Counted from the first letter of the stretch, positions 15,635 through 24,854 are shown. The stretch: DNA of 64,000 nucleotides from CAIKBL01 sp964555355 (GCA_964555355.1 CAZKRY010000011.1:124001-188000); one strand, 5' to 3'. Notes: generated by a model from the sequence alone, not told the origin. Numbers and translations: made by a program.

Positions 15635-16123
15635 ATGTACCGCTTTTCGCTTTGTGTCTGTCTCCTTGCATGCTTCGCGACGTTTGCAGTCGCGCAAGAA
15701 ACGCCGCTCGAGCCGAATCAACCGCCGCCGGAACCCGGTGACGTGCAAATCCCACTTGCCGATCTGCCCAAGACTCTCGATATCGGGCGATACAAGGTCA
15801 CGCTTCGGGATCCGCTCGATCCTGAAGATAGTCTTTTGGGCGGTTCCGGTGGGCCGATATTAGACCTCATCGTTGCCGGACCAGGCTTCGAAGTCCCACA
15901 TGTAACCTCCATCCAAACAATCTGGCTGTACGCGAAGAACCGCGGTTCTAAGCCTCCGGAATTTACACTCTGGAGCAAAACGGGCGTTTCAAATCCGGTG
16001 CGATGTGCGCTCAAGTTTAACGGGATGAAATACTGCGTCAGTGAATGCCAAGATTACGAAATCAACGATGAAGGAATGTTTCCGGTCGGCAAGCCAAGGC
16101 CGCAACCGCCGTGCGATGAATGA
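15635..16123 (+). CDS. Secreted protein of unknown function
   Basis: A 162-residue protein with a signal peptide (MYRFSLCVCLLACFATFAVA, cleavage before QETPL). The mature part begins Pro-rich (PLEPNQPPPEPGD) and contains four Cys in its C-terminal third (CALKFNGMKYC, CQDY, PPC), which could form disulfides in the periplasm. No domain was recognised. Confidence 0.6.
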   Translation: MYRFSLCVCLLACFATFAVAQETPLEPNQPPPEPGDVQIPLADLPKTLDIGRYKVTLRDPLDPEDSLLGGSGGPILDLIVAGPGFEVPHVTSIQTIWLYAKNRGSKPPEFTLWSKTGVSNPVRCALKFNGMKYCVSECQDYEINDEGMFPVGKPRPQPPCDE

Positions 16124-16239
16124 GATTGACGGTGAAGGGAACTAAGCGAATGGAGCGGGCATCAGTGGGCTGCGCGTGTCATTGTTCCAACCGATTTCGC
16201 GGTGCTACCGTGGTGACACCTCGCGCGGAGTAACCGGAC

Positions 16240-16524
16240 ATGCCTACGACATCACCGAAGCTTGCTGAAGACGTAAAACAGCTCGTTGCGGCAGCGGCAA
16301 AGCAACAAGGCGTAACGCCACATGCGTTTATGGTTGATGCCATAAGTGCCGCGGCGGTCAACGCCGGGCGACGGGCCCAGTTCATTGCGGATGCCGTCAG
16401 CTCGCGAAATGATGCCGTTAAGACCGGCAAAGGGTACGCCGCAGAGGAGGTACGCGCGTATCTACAAGCGCGGGCCAGGGGTAAGTCCTCACCAAAGCCA
16501 AGAGCAAAGACTTGGCGCGCGTAA
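16240..16524 (+). CDS. parD: ParD/CopG-like antitoxin
   Basis: A 94-residue protein. LAEDVKQLVAAAAKQQGVTPHAFMVDAI at 8-35 follows the ribbon-helix-helix pattern (strand, then two helices split by a Thr-Pro turn), and the basic tail ends KPRAKTWRA. Its last 13 bases overlap a ParE-like toxin gene, so it is assigned as that toxin's antitoxin. Confidence 0.75.
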   Translation: MPTTSPKLAEDVKQLVAAAAKQQGVTPHAFMVDAISAAAVNAGRRAQFIADAVSSRNDAVKTGKGYAAEEVRAYLQARARGKSSPKPRAKTWRA

Positions 16525-16808
16525 TTCATACCGAGCGAGCACTCTCTGATCTCGTGCGGCTCACCGATTTTCTAGTGGAGAATGAACCCGCCGCCGTACT
16601 GGAAACGGTAGAACTCATTACCGAGGCTGTACAAATTCTCGAGAACCATCCTCTAATCGGACGCTCTGCGGTACAAGGGCTAAAAGAACTTGTTATTTCT
16701 CGTGGTAAGTCCGGTTACATTGCGCTGTACAGCTATGAGTTAGTGCAGGACACAGTACTTGTGCTTTCTGTACGACATCCACGTGAAGCTCGTTTTGTGC
16801 CGGAGTAG
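16512..16808 (+). CDS. parE: ParE/RelE-family toxin
   Basis: A 98-residue protein with the RelE/ParE pattern: RVIHTERALSDLVRLTDFLV at 3-22, NHPLIGRSAV near 50, the strand GYIALYSYEL near 70 and the C-terminal VLSVRHPREARF. ParE members poison gyrase, RelE members cleave mRNA on the ribosome; the sequence does not decide between them. The start is a TTG at 16512 overlapping the antitoxin. Confidence 0.8.
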   Translation: MARVIHTERALSDLVRLTDFLVENEPAAVLETVELITEAVQILENHPLIGRSAVQGLKELVISRGKSGYIALYSYELVQDTVLVLSVRHPREARFVPE

Positions 16809-16834
16809 ATGGCACGTAGTTCTATCTGTGGCGC

Positions 16835-17053
16835 ATGCACCCCTACCGCTTCAGCATCTTCGGAACCATCGTACACGTGGAGGCAACCGCACACGGATGG
16901 GTGCCGTACATCGCAGGACCGGACGGTAAACGCCGGCGCGCCAATTTCGAAATTCCGGATTTCGTCCGCGAGGACGAGTTGTGCCAGTATTTGGCGGACA
17001 TCTTTCATGAATCGGCTACCTCGGCTCACCCGGAAGCATTTCGTCTTCCGTAG
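16835..17053 (+). CDS. DUF7661-like small protein
   Basis: A 72-residue protein: YRFSIFGTIVHVE at 4-16, GPDGKRRRANFEIPDFV near 29-45 and ELCQYLADIFHESAT near 48-62. This pattern fits a small family of unknown function often found near toxin-antitoxin genes. It follows the ParE-like gene by 26 bases. Confidence 0.6.
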   Translation: MHPYRFSIFGTIVHVEATAHGWVPYIAGPDGKRRRANFEIPDFVREDELCQYLADIFHESATSAHPEAFRLP

Positions 17054-17101
17054 CGGGCGCGGTCTTGCCTCGCGTTAGATTAAACGTGCATTAGGTTGGA
17101 A

Positions 17102-17818
17102 ATGGCTTCAGTCACGGATCATTACGCAAATCACCTGGCTCCCATCTACCTTTGGATGGCCGGCGGGATGGAGGTTGCCCTCAACACAGGGCGGGACGAT
17201 CTCGTGACGTTAATGCCGGGCAGTGGAATTGCGGTGGACCTGGGCGCGGGGTTCGGAATGCACAGCATTCCGCTCGCGCAGGCTGGCTATCAGGTTGTCG
17301 CCATTGACCAGTCAGCAACGCTCTTGGATGTCCTGCAAGACCACGCGGTCAACCTGCCTATTCAAACTATTGTGGCCAATCTGCTTGAGTTCAGGTCGCA
17401 CATCACCGAGCAACCTGACTTGATTATCTGCATGGGCGATACACTCACTCACCTAGAGTCACTTGAGCAGGTAGAGTTTCTTTGTGCAGAAGTATCACAA
17501 TGCCTTGCACGCAACGGCACGTTCGTGACGACCTTCCGTGACTACAGCACAGCGGCGGTAGGAGAAAGCCGCTTCATCCCAGTCCGGAGTGATGCTGACC
17601 GGATACTCACGTGCTTCCTCGAAGAGGAATCCATTCATATTAAAGTCCACGATATCGTCCATGAACGTCACGGCGATCAATGGAATATGCGCGTGAGTAG
17701 CTACCGCAAATTGAGAATCGCGCCATCGGCTGTTGAACGTATCTTCCAGAAGCTAAAGATGAATGCCCGAGTTACACGCGGCGCGCGCGGAATGGTCCGC
17801 ATCGAAGTTAACGCCTAA
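17102..17818 (+). CDS. Class I SAM-dependent methyltransferase
   Basis: A 238-residue protein. SAM motif I is VDLGAGFGMHSIPLA near 46-60 (Gly-rich), motif II VVAIDQS, and post-I LIICMGDTLTHL near 103-114. The C-terminal half carries beta strands typical of small-molecule methyltransferases (YRKLRIAP, RMVRIEV-like end). The ATG at 17102 follows AGGTTGGAA; a TTG six bases earlier is possible. The substrate is unknown. The last gene of the small-gene accessory stretch. Confidence 0.8.
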   Translation: MASVTDHYANHLAPIYLWMAGGMEVALNTGRDDLVTLMPGSGIAVDLGAGFGMHSIPLAQAGYQVVAIDQSATLLDVLQDHAVNLPIQTIVANLLEFRSHITEQPDLIICMGDTLTHLESLEQVEFLCAEVSQCLARNGTFVTTFRDYSTAAVGESRFIPVRSDADRILTCFLEEESIHIKVHDIVHERHGDQWNMRVSSYRKLRIAPSAVERIFQKLKMNARVTRGARGMVRIEVNA

Positions 17819-18012
17819 GCGGCGACGAGATTCTTTACTGAACTCGGCACCGGACAATGCGCCGTTCGATTGAGTGAAGTGTCGCGAGGCTATGTTGATC
17901 GAGTTGAATATTGAGGCCCTGGACAGCATTAGTCCGCGTTTCCACAAGTGCTGCACCGAGCGCAGTTAGCGGCTAAGCTGTGGCCTCTTCTTTCCACTTG
18001 AAAGGTTATGCC
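17819..18012. other. Intergenic leader, no gene seen
   Basis: No supported frame. It ends with AAAGG at 18001-18005, a ribosome site eight bases before the serine hydrolase start. Confidence 0.4.
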
Positions 18013-19158
18013 ATGGCAGAAGTTCACGGTCATTGCGCCGCCCGATTCAGCAAACTCCGCGATATCCTCGCCGCCAATCTTGCAAGCGGTGATGACTTGG
18101 GCGCATCGGTCGCCGTCCTTCACCGCGGCGAGCCGGTGGTTGATCTGTGGGGCGGTTGGGCGGATGCCGCGCAGACCACGCCGTGGGCCGAACATACGAT
18201 CACCAATGTCTGGTCCACCACCAAGACAATGACGAGCCTCGCCGCATTGGTGTTGGCGGATCGCGGCTCGCTTGATGTGCATGCACCGGTCGCCAAGTAC
18301 TGGCCAGAGTTCGCGGCAAACGGCAAAGAGCAGGTCAAAGTAAAACACCTGATGTCCCACACCTCCGGCGTGTCCGCCTGGGCGCAGCCGGTCACCATTG
18401 ACGATATTTACGATTGGGATAAATCCACCGCCATGCTTGCCGCGCAACCGGCATGGTGGCCGCCGGGCAGCGCGTCTGGTTATCACGCGTTCAATCAAGG
18501 TCATTTGGTGGGCGAAGTCATTCGCCGGATCACCGGGCGCAAGCTCGGGCAATTTTTTGCCGATGAAATCGCGCGGCCGTTGGGCGCGGATTTTCATATC
18601 GGTCTCGCACCGGAGCATGACGCGCGCGTCTCGAACGTCATTCCGCCGCCACCGTTACCATTCGATTTGGCGGCGATGGACAAAAACAGCGTGGCCTACA
18701 AAACTTTCACTGGTCCAGCGCCACTCCCAGAAATGGCGTGGACCACCGCATGGCGACGCGCGGATGTCGGCGCCGCCAACGGCCACGGTAACGCGCGCTC
18801 GGTGGCGCGCGTGCAAGCCGCGGTCGCAACCGGTGGCATTTATGAAGGCGTGAAGTTGCTCTCGCCTAAAACCATCGATCTCATTTTTGAAGAACAGTCC
18901 ATCGGCAACGATCTCGCGATCGGTATTCCGCTACGCTTTGGGATCGGCTATGGATTACCCGATCCGCAAACCGTACCGTACCTGCCCAACGGCAAAGTGT
19001 GTTACTGGGGCGGCTGGGGTGGTTCGTTCATCTTTAATGACGTCGAGCGCGGACTCACCTTTGCCTACATGATGAACAAAATGGCCGCCGGGATTATCGG
19101 CGGGCCGCGTTCGGATGCGTTGGTGAAAGCAACCTACAACGCGATAGACTCGAAGTGA
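18013..19158 (+). CDS. Serine hydrolase of the beta-lactamase (class C/EstB esterase) family
   Basis: A 381-residue protein with the SxxK active-site motif STTK (Ser68, Lys71), a Tyr in the second motif position (SGYHAF, Tyr157) and a late GGWGGSF loop replacing the KTG triad, as in EstB-type carboxylesterases. No signal peptide, so it is probably cytoplasmic and hydrolyses small esters rather than beta-lactams. The start at 18013 is preferred over 17980 because of the AAAGG site. A ketoacyl synthase gene follows 18 bases later, likely co-transcribed. Confidence 0.82.
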   Translation: MAEVHGHCAARFSKLRDILAANLASGDDLGASVAVLHRGEPVVDLWGGWADAAQTTPWAEHTITNVWSTTKTMTSLAALVLADRGSLDVHAPVAKYWPEFAANGKEQVKVKHLMSHTSGVSAWAQPVTIDDIYDWDKSTAMLAAQPAWWPPGSASGYHAFNQGHLVGEVIRRITGRKLGQFFADEIARPLGADFHIGLAPEHDARVSNVIPPPPLPFDLAAMDKNSVAYKTFTGPAPLPEMAWTTAWRRADVGAANGHGNARSVARVQAAVATGGIYEGVKLLSPKTIDLIFEEQSIGNDLAIGIPLRFGIGYGLPDPQTVPYLPNGKVCYWGGWGGSFIFNDVERGLTFAYMMNKMAAGIIGGPRSDALVKATYNAIDSK

Positions 19159-19176
19159 CGCGTAAGGAGTGCCCGC

Positions 19177-20412
19177 ATGGATAACGTTGCGATTACCGGT
19201 TTGGGCGTGATTTCCTCGATCGGCCTGGACATCAAAACCTTCAATGACAATCTTCTTGCCGGCAAAGTGGCGGCGAGCGCCGCGCCGTGGGAGGAGGGGC
19301 ACGAAAACATTTGGTTGTCGTTGATTGAAGGCTTTGATCCCACCCAGTGGATGGAAGGTCGTGTGGTGCGCAACAGCGCGCCGTTCGCGCATTACGCGAT
19401 CGCGGCGGCGGCGCAGGCGGTGACCGATGCGGGCCTGACGGAATTCGATCCCATCCGCACGGCGGTGGTCATTGGCAGCGCGCTCGGCGGCGTCGATTGC
19501 TACGCACAAGATCAAGCGCGGCTCACCGAGCGTGGCCCCAATGCCATCTCGGCCAAGTTCATGGCGAACTCACTGCTCAATATGCCCGGTGCACACATCT
19601 CGTTGCGTTACGGACTGCACGGGCCACAGCTCGCGATCGCCACCGCCTGCGCGTCTTCGCATGACGCGATGGGGATCGCCGCCAAGATGATCGAGTCGGG
19701 CGAGATCGATGTTGCCATCACCGGCGGTACCGATTGCGCGATAAGCCCGCTCGTCTTCTTCGGCGCGCGTAATAACAAAATGTTTACGCCACAACCGGAT
19801 CCGTATAAGACCTGTCGCCCGTTCAATGTCGAACGCTTTGGGGTCATGCTCGGCGAAGGCGCCGGCATGTTCGTGTTGGAGCGCGTCGATCGCGCACGCA
19901 AACGTGGCGCGCAAATTTATGGACGCCTGCGTGGCTATGCGACGCTTGCCGACGGTTATCACCCGTCCTCGCCGGAACCCGAAGGCCGTTGGGAGCAGCG
20001 CGTGATGGAACTCGCGCTCGAGAATGCACGGTTGCCGGGTGGCGTTTCGGAAGTCGACGCGGTGGTCGCGCATGGCACGGGCACGCCGGTTGGCGATATT
20101 GCGGAACTCGCCGCGTTAAATCGCATCTACGGTAAGCGCGAAAAACCGATGCGAGTTATGTCGCCGAAAGGTAACTTCGGTCATCCGCATGGTCCGGCCG
20201 GCGCGCTTGGTCTGCTCGCCGGTCTCTTTAGCATGCAGCAGAACGCATTGATGCCCACCGCCGGCACGTACGACGAACGCGAATTGATGCCGGAAGTAGA
20301 TCGCTTGCACGCTGTCATCAAGGTGCCCGCCGAAGGGCGCATCGACACCTTGCAAGTCAACGCGTTTGGTTTCGGTGGTCAGAATTCATCGTTGGTGGTG
20401 ACCCGCGAATAA
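19177..20412 (+). CDS. Beta-ketoacyl synthase (KAS II-like)
   Basis: A 411-residue thiolase-fold condensing enzyme with the full Cys-His-His set: Cys158 (TACASSH), His299 (AHGTGTPVGD) and His336 (KGNFGHPHG). These decarboxylate malonyl-ACP and condense it with an acyl primer. The N-terminus (VAITGLGVISSIG) and C-terminus (VNAFGFGGQNSS) match FabF. It is not in a fab operon and no ACP gene is adjacent, so a specialised acyl chain or secondary lipid is more likely than bulk fatty-acid synthesis. A good AAGGAG site precedes the ATG. Confidence 0.85.
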   Translation: MDNVAITGLGVISSIGLDIKTFNDNLLAGKVAASAAPWEEGHENIWLSLIEGFDPTQWMEGRVVRNSAPFAHYAIAAAAQAVTDAGLTEFDPIRTAVVIGSALGGVDCYAQDQARLTERGPNAISAKFMANSLLNMPGAHISLRYGLHGPQLAIATACASSHDAMGIAAKMIESGEIDVAITGGTDCAISPLVFFGARNNKMFTPQPDPYKTCRPFNVERFGVMLGEGAGMFVLERVDRARKRGAQIYGRLRGYATLADGYHPSSPEPEGRWEQRVMELALENARLPGGVSEVDAVVAHGTGTPVGDIAELAALNRIYGKREKPMRVMSPKGNFGHPHGPAGALGLLAGLFSMQQNALMPTAGTYDERELMPEVDRLHAVIKVPAEGRIDTLQVNAFGFGGQNSSLVVTRE

Positions 20413-20448
20413 TCGCTTTACCACCAGGCAAGGCTCGGCGGCCAATGA

Positions 20449-21261
20449 TCACGCGTGCGTGATCACCCGGAACAACTTGAGGAATGGTGGATGGGATATC
20501 CATTTGACGGGTAGCCCCGCGGGTAGGCCTACCACATCACCGCCTTTGAGTTCGTACTGGTCACCGGTCTCTTCGTTGACCAGTTGCGCCGTTCCTTCCA
20601 GCAGCAGGATGGTTTCGTCACCGAGCGGAGCGTTGTGTCGGAGAGTCGCGGAGCCATCCGGTTCGCAGCCAACAATACCCACCCCCGTGCGCCAGAGACC
20701 GCATTGATAGCTCCCGGTCGAACCCGTGCCGCGAATGGTATGCATCTCGCCGCACACCCGCGGATCGCGCGCCGCTTCTCCCCACAGCGATGGTGTCCAA
20801 CGTGAGGGGTTATCGTGAATGTTCGCAACAAAGAGATGGTCTTCCCGTTGCGCGGCAATCGGACTGTCCCACATGACCCAGAACTTCTTCAGAAACGGAC
20901 GACTGATTTCCCATTGAAGGTCCAAGTGCTTTGGATGACTCAGAATGTTTCCCGCACCGACCATATACTGACGGCCGCTGACGGTTTCGGTGATCTTCAC
21001 CGTGCCCTCGAGGATGACCATCGTCTCATCGCCGAGCGGCGCCGAGTACTTCACCACACAGGAGCCGTCACGCTCGCAGCCGGCGATCTCATAGCCGGTG
21101 CGCCATAGTCCCGCGGAGAGGCTGCCAGATGTTCCTTCCTCGCGAATGACCGCGACTTCGCCTTTAACCTGCGGACCGTGCAGTGGATCGTCCCAACCGA
21201 AATCGGTCCACGTGGATGGATTGAGGTTGCGATTGCCGATAAAAATCTTGCGGGAAGTCAT
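20449..21261 (-). CDS. Bicupin (two tandem cupin domains)
   Basis: A 270-residue protein built of two similar halves: GLWRTGYEIAGCE...APLGDETMVILEG in residues 52-85 and GLWRTGVGIVGCE...APLGDETILLLEG about 135 residues later. Each half has the cupin barrel strands of the EutQ/ureidoglycine-type DUF861 group, so the gene arose by internal duplication. Cupins of this group bind metal or small sugars/amines; metal-ligand His residues are not obvious here. AAGGAG lies upstream of the ATG at 21259-21261. It is divergent from the acyl-CoA ligase gene. Confidence 0.75.
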   Translation of the reverse strand: MTSRKIFIGNRNLNPSTWTDFGWDDPLHGPQVKGEVAVIREEGTSGSLSAGLWRTGYEIAGCERDGSCVVKYSAPLGDETMVILEGTVKITETVSGRQYMVGAGNILSHPKHLDLQWEISRPFLKKFWVMWDSPIAAQREDHLFVANIHDNPSRWTPSLWGEAARDPRVCGEMHTIRGTGSTGSYQCGLWRTGVGIVGCEPDGSATLRHNAPLGDETILLLEGTAQLVNEETGDQYELKGGDVVGLPAGLPVKWISHPPFLKLFRVITHA

Positions 21262-21428
21262 AGGCGCGCTCCTTAACTGGTGTGACGCGAGAGATGGCGC
21301 GCAATTGACATCCGCTTGCGCGCAATTTTGTTTCGTTAGCTCTCAAGCGAAACAGGGTTGACCGCAATCTCAGTGTGAATCCAGAATCCGTCGCAAGCAA
21401 GCTCTGCGCTAATCCTGGATCTTTCTCA

Positions 21429-22979
21429 ATGACTCGCCTGCTCACGCTCGCCGACGCGGTTTCGACCCACGCTCGCCTGCGCCCGCACAAGCTCGCGGTG
21501 CAGGACTCGCGGCGGCGTCTCACTTATCGAGAATGGGACGTGCGCATGCGCCGGCTTGCCAGCGCACTTCGTAGGCTTGGGCTTGCGAAAGGCGAGCGGG
21601 TCGGCGTCATCGCCTACAACTGTCTGGAGTGGATGGAGATATATGCCGGCATGGCATGCGCGGGCCTCGTGGTCGTGCCGCTCAATTTTCGTCTCACGGG
21701 GCCTGAAATTACTTACATCCTCGATCACGCGGAGGTCACTGCGGTGATTGCCGGTGAAGAGTTCTGTACAACACTCGACAAAGTCCGTGATGAACTTTCG
21801 GTTTCGGCGGAGCGGTACATTGTGCTCGGCGAGCCGCCGAGCGAGCGTTGGATCGGATACGAAGTATTTGTCGCGGGTGGTGATGCAGAGTGGCTGCCTG
21901 AGTCGGTGAGCACTACCGATATCGCCGCGCTTATGTATACCTCAGGCACCACCGGCCGGCCCAAGGGCGCAATCCGCGGTCACGGCGCGAATTCACTCAT
22001 TGCCTGGGCCACAATTCTCGAAATGGGCTTCACAAGCGATGACACCGCATTGCTCGTGATGCCGCTGTGTCACGCCAATTCACTGTACTTCGGCTCAACG
22101 TTTGCGCATTTGGGCGGCACCTGTCACATCGAAGATCGGCGTAGCTTTGATCCGAGCGCACTCTTAAAGATGCTCGCGGAAGATCGCGTGACGTTTACAT
22201 CATTGGTGCCCACGCATTACATCATGCTGCTCGCGCTGCCTGAGGAGGAGAAACGTCGTTACGACTTGAGCGCCGTTGGCAGGCTGATGATTTCTTCCGC
22301 GCCGGCGCGCCAAGAAACCAAACTCGGCATCATGCAACTGTTCCCAAATGGCAAGTTGTACGAACTTTACGGATCAACAGAAGCGGGCTGGGTCACCTTG
22401 CTGCGCCCGGACGAACAAATACTTAAGTTGGGTTCGGTGGGACGGGAGTGGGCCGGCAGCGGCGCGATCCGGTTATTGGACGAGCAGCAACGAGAAGTAG
22501 CGGATGGTGATGTCGGTGAGCTTTATTCGCGCACGGCTTATACCTTCGACGGTTACTGGAAGAATCCCGAAAAAACCGCGGAAGCGTTCGCCGGCGAGTG
22601 GTGCTCTGTGGGTGACATGGCGCGCCGCGATGAAGAAGGTTATATCTGGCTCGTCGATCGCAAGAGCAACATGATCATCAGCGGCGGTGAAAACATCTAT
22701 CCCACCGAGGTGGAAAATGTGCTCGGCCAACACGTGGCGGTGCGTGACGTCGCCGTCATTGGCGTGCCGCATCAAAAATGGGTCGAGGCCGTGCATGCAT
22801 TCGTTGTCCTACACGATGCAAAAACCGCAACTGAAGCCGAGCTTCGTCAGTGGTGCCGCGAACGCTTAGCGGGCTTTAAATGTCCCAGCAGCGTCTCGTT
22901 TATTACTGACGCAGAAATGCCGAGAACTGCCACCGGGAAAATTCAGCATCGAGTCTTGCGACAACGCTTTTCGGCGTAA
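21429..22979 (+). CDS. Acyl-CoA synthetase (AMP-forming)
   Basis: A 516-residue adenylate-forming ligase: P-loop-like TSGTTGRPKG at 171-180, YGSTEAGW in the adenine-binding region, hinge GYIWLVDRKSNMIISGGENI and the catalytic Lys near the C-terminus in TATGKIQHR. It activates a carboxylic acid with ATP and CoA, feeding the crotonases encoded next to it. Two starts are possible (GTG 21375, ATG 21429); the later one matches usual family length. Confidence 0.88.
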   Translation: MTRLLTLADAVSTHARLRPHKLAVQDSRRRLTYREWDVRMRRLASALRRLGLAKGERVGVIAYNCLEWMEIYAGMACAGLVVVPLNFRLTGPEITYILDHAEVTAVIAGEEFCTTLDKVRDELSVSAERYIVLGEPPSERWIGYEVFVAGGDAEWLPESVSTTDIAALMYTSGTTGRPKGAIRGHGANSLIAWATILEMGFTSDDTALLVMPLCHANSLYFGSTFAHLGGTCHIEDRRSFDPSALLKMLAEDRVTFTSLVPTHYIMLLALPEEEKRRYDLSAVGRLMISSAPARQETKLGIMQLFPNGKLYELYGSTEAGWVTLLRPDEQILKLGSVGREWAGSGAIRLLDEQQREVADGDVGELYSRTAYTFDGYWKNPEKTAEAFAGEWCSVGDMARRDEEGYIWLVDRKSNMIISGGENIYPTEVENVLGQHVAVRDVAVIGVPHQKWVEAVHAFVVLHDAKTATEAELRQWCRERLAGFKCPSSVSFITDAEMPRTATGKIQHRVLRQRFSA

Positions 22980-22995
22980 ACGGTCGCCAGTTGCT

Positions 22996-23796
22996 TTAAA
23001 TATCTCCAAAATCCCCATGCCGCCCTTTGCCGGCGCTAAAACGCATCGCCCCCGCAACGCCTTCCTGCATGACCATCGCGGCACTGATCTGCCATTCCGA
23101 GCGCAAGCCGTCGAGTTCGGATAAACCTTCTTGCGCGTAAACCGACTGCCGATCGGCGCGCATGCACGCTTGCGGAAAGCGTGCGATTTCTAGCGCCAAA
23201 GCTTCCGCCGCTTGCCGCGCTTGCCCCGGCGGGACCACGCGTTCACAAGCGCCGATGCGCAGCGCTTCCTCGGCGGTAACCTTGCGCCCGGTCAAGATGA
23301 TGTCGAGCGCGCGGCCGCGTCCGACTAAGCGTGGCAAACGCACCGTGCCGCCATCGATCAACGGCACACCCCAGCGTCGGCAGTACACACCGAAGTAAGC
23401 GGTTTCTTCCATCACTCGCAGATCGCACCACAGTGCGAGTTCAAAACCTCCGGCGACCGCCGGTCCCGCGATTGCCGCGATCACGGGCTTGGAAAGCTGT
23501 AAGCGACTTGGTCCCATGGGGCCGCGCGGGATGGGTCCATTCTCGGTTGGAAAATTGTATGCACTGAGAGGATTGTCCTGGCCCGCCAAGTGGCTCGCGT
23601 ATTTCAGATCCCAGCCGGCGCAGAAGGCACCGCCTTCGCCATAAAACACGGCAACGCTCGCTTCATCATCGGCATCAAATGCCGTGAATGCGGTGACGAG
23701 TGCTTCCGCGCTCGCCGGGTCCATGGCATTGCGCGCTTCTGGACGTGAATGAATGACAGTCGTGACGGGACCGTTTTTTTCGACGCGTACGGTCAT
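22996..23796 (-). CDS. Enoyl-CoA hydratase/isomerase family protein
   Basis: A 266-residue crotonase: oxyanion loop GGAFCAGWDL near 55-64, and AGPAVAGGFELALWCDLRV near 110-128, then YCRRWGVPLIDGGTVRLPRL. In hydratases an acidic residue lies where this protein has the RRWGVPLIDGG segment, so hydratase activity is uncertain and an isomerase or other crotonase reaction is possible. It overlaps the upstream crotonase gene by four bases (ATGA) and ends 16 bases from the convergent ligase gene, which suggests a shared CoA-ester pathway. Confidence 0.82.
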   Translation of the reverse strand: MTVRVEKNGPVTTVIHSRPEARNAMDPASAEALVTAFTAFDADDEASVAVFYGEGGAFCAGWDLKYASHLAGQDNPLSAYNFPTENGPIPRGPMGPSRLQLSKPVIAAIAGPAVAGGFELALWCDLRVMEETAYFGVYCRRWGVPLIDGGTVRLPRLVGRGRALDIILTGRKVTAEEALRIGACERVVPPGQARQAAEALALEIARFPQACMRADRQSVYAQEGLSELDGLRSEWQISAAMVMQEGVAGAMRFSAGKGRHGDFGDI

Positions 23797-24767
23797 GCGT
23801 TGACTCCTTTATTTTGGGCCGCGATCAGCGCATCCAACTCAGCGATGGCGCGGCGCGCGAGCTCACCTTCCGGGATCGCGCGTCCGGAATCGCGCCATTC
23901 CACCGCGGCTTTGAGACCATGCGCTTGCGCATAGCGCCGAAACCACATCCCTTCCGGATTGTGACGCGTAATGCCATCAAACACGGTAGCGAGTGTTTGG
24001 CTGGCAAGTAAGCCCATGCGCTCGACGGCTTCGTTGACGATCATTTTCTGCATCGTCAGCATGCCGGTCGGCACTCCGGCGATGCGTGCCGCCAAGGCAT
24101 TTACTGTCGCGTCTAAATCTTCGCTTGGCACCGCTTCGCTGACCAAGCCCCAGTCTTGGGCCTTGCGCCCATCGATCAGATCCCCCGTCAACAACAAGCG
24201 CTTGGCGCGTTCAGGCCCTAGCCGATAGGTCCAATGCGCGGTGGTCGGACAACCCCATACACGAGTGGGCATATAGCCGATGCGCGCGTTCTCTTCCATG
24301 ACCACTAAATCGCAGCACAACGCGATATCCGAGCCACCGGCGATGGCGTATTTATGCACGCGGGCGATGGTCGGTTTCGGCGAATGCCACAACGACATAA
24401 AGTCATCCGTATAGCGCCGCATCGCACGGTAATCGACCATTGGATCCCACGGCGAGGCTTCTTGTTTGCAAGGATGATCCGCGCTCGCCTCGGCAAACAG
24501 CGTGATGTCATAGCCTGCGCAAAACGCCGCGCCCGCACCTTGCACCAAAATGACATGAATAGCCTGGCGGGCATTGGCGGCCTCGACCGCTGCGCGGATT
24601 TCGCCTGGCGTTTCATCGGTGATGGCATTGAGACGCGCTGGTCGATTGAACGTGAGCCGCGCGATGGCGTTGTTCGAAGGGTCTTGCGTCAAGGTCAGGG
24701 TCTTGAACGTGTCAAACGGCACAAGCGGCGTACCGTGCAGCGGATCGGCCCCAGAAGCGTGAGTCAT
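23793..24767 (-). CDS. Enoyl-CoA hydratase/isomerase family protein (long form)
   Basis: A 324-residue crotonase, longer than usual because of an N-terminal extension of about 25 residues and a C-terminal extension ending in ELDALIAAQN. The oxyanion loop AAFCAGYDITLF and the AIAGGSDIALCCDLVVMEE loop are present, but the segment around RVWGCPTTAHW lacks the two Glu of true hydratases. The substrate is unknown. It is translationally coupled to the crotonase at 22996-23796. A 9-bp inverted repeat lies just before its start. Confidence 0.8.
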   Translation of the reverse strand: MTHASGADPLHGTPLVPFDTFKTLTLTQDPSNNAIARLTFNRPARLNAITDETPGEIRAAVEAANARQAIHVILVQGAGAAFCAGYDITLFAEASADHPCKQEASPWDPMVDYRAMRRYTDDFMSLWHSPKPTIARVHKYAIAGGSDIALCCDLVVMEENARIGYMPTRVWGCPTTAHWTYRLGPERAKRLLLTGDLIDGRKAQDWGLVSEAVPSEDLDATVNALAARIAGVPTGMLTMQKMIVNEAVERMGLLASQTLATVFDGITRHNPEGMWFRRYAQAHGLKAAVEWRDSGRAIPEGELARRAIAELDALIAAQNKGVNA

Positions 24768-24775
24768 GGTCGGCT

Positions 24776-24799
24776 TTCTTGATGAACTCCCATCAAGAA
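24776..24799. promoter_or_regulatory. Perfect inverted repeat in the crotonase leader
   Basis: Arms ttcttgatg and catcaagaa (9 bp, no mismatch) flank a six-base centre, 9 bases upstream of the crotonase start codon. On the coding strand the loop holds GGGAG. It could be a repressor operator or an mRNA hairpin affecting translation. Confidence 0.45.
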
Positions 24800-24854
24800 C
24801 ATACGCGGGTTACCGCGGCCTGGGTAGCCTTACGGCGATAACGCCGCGCGCCGA

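Noticed and set aside
17054..17101. An integron attC-like core (gcgttagat) near the small-gene stretch
   Set aside because: No matching RYYYAAC partner or foldable inverted repeat was found upstream, and similar sites do not recur between the neighbouring small genes.
17850..17900. A tRNA T-arm-like gttcgattg
   Set aside because: No acceptor stem, anticodon arm or CCA end can be drawn around it, and no other tRNA-like sequence was found.
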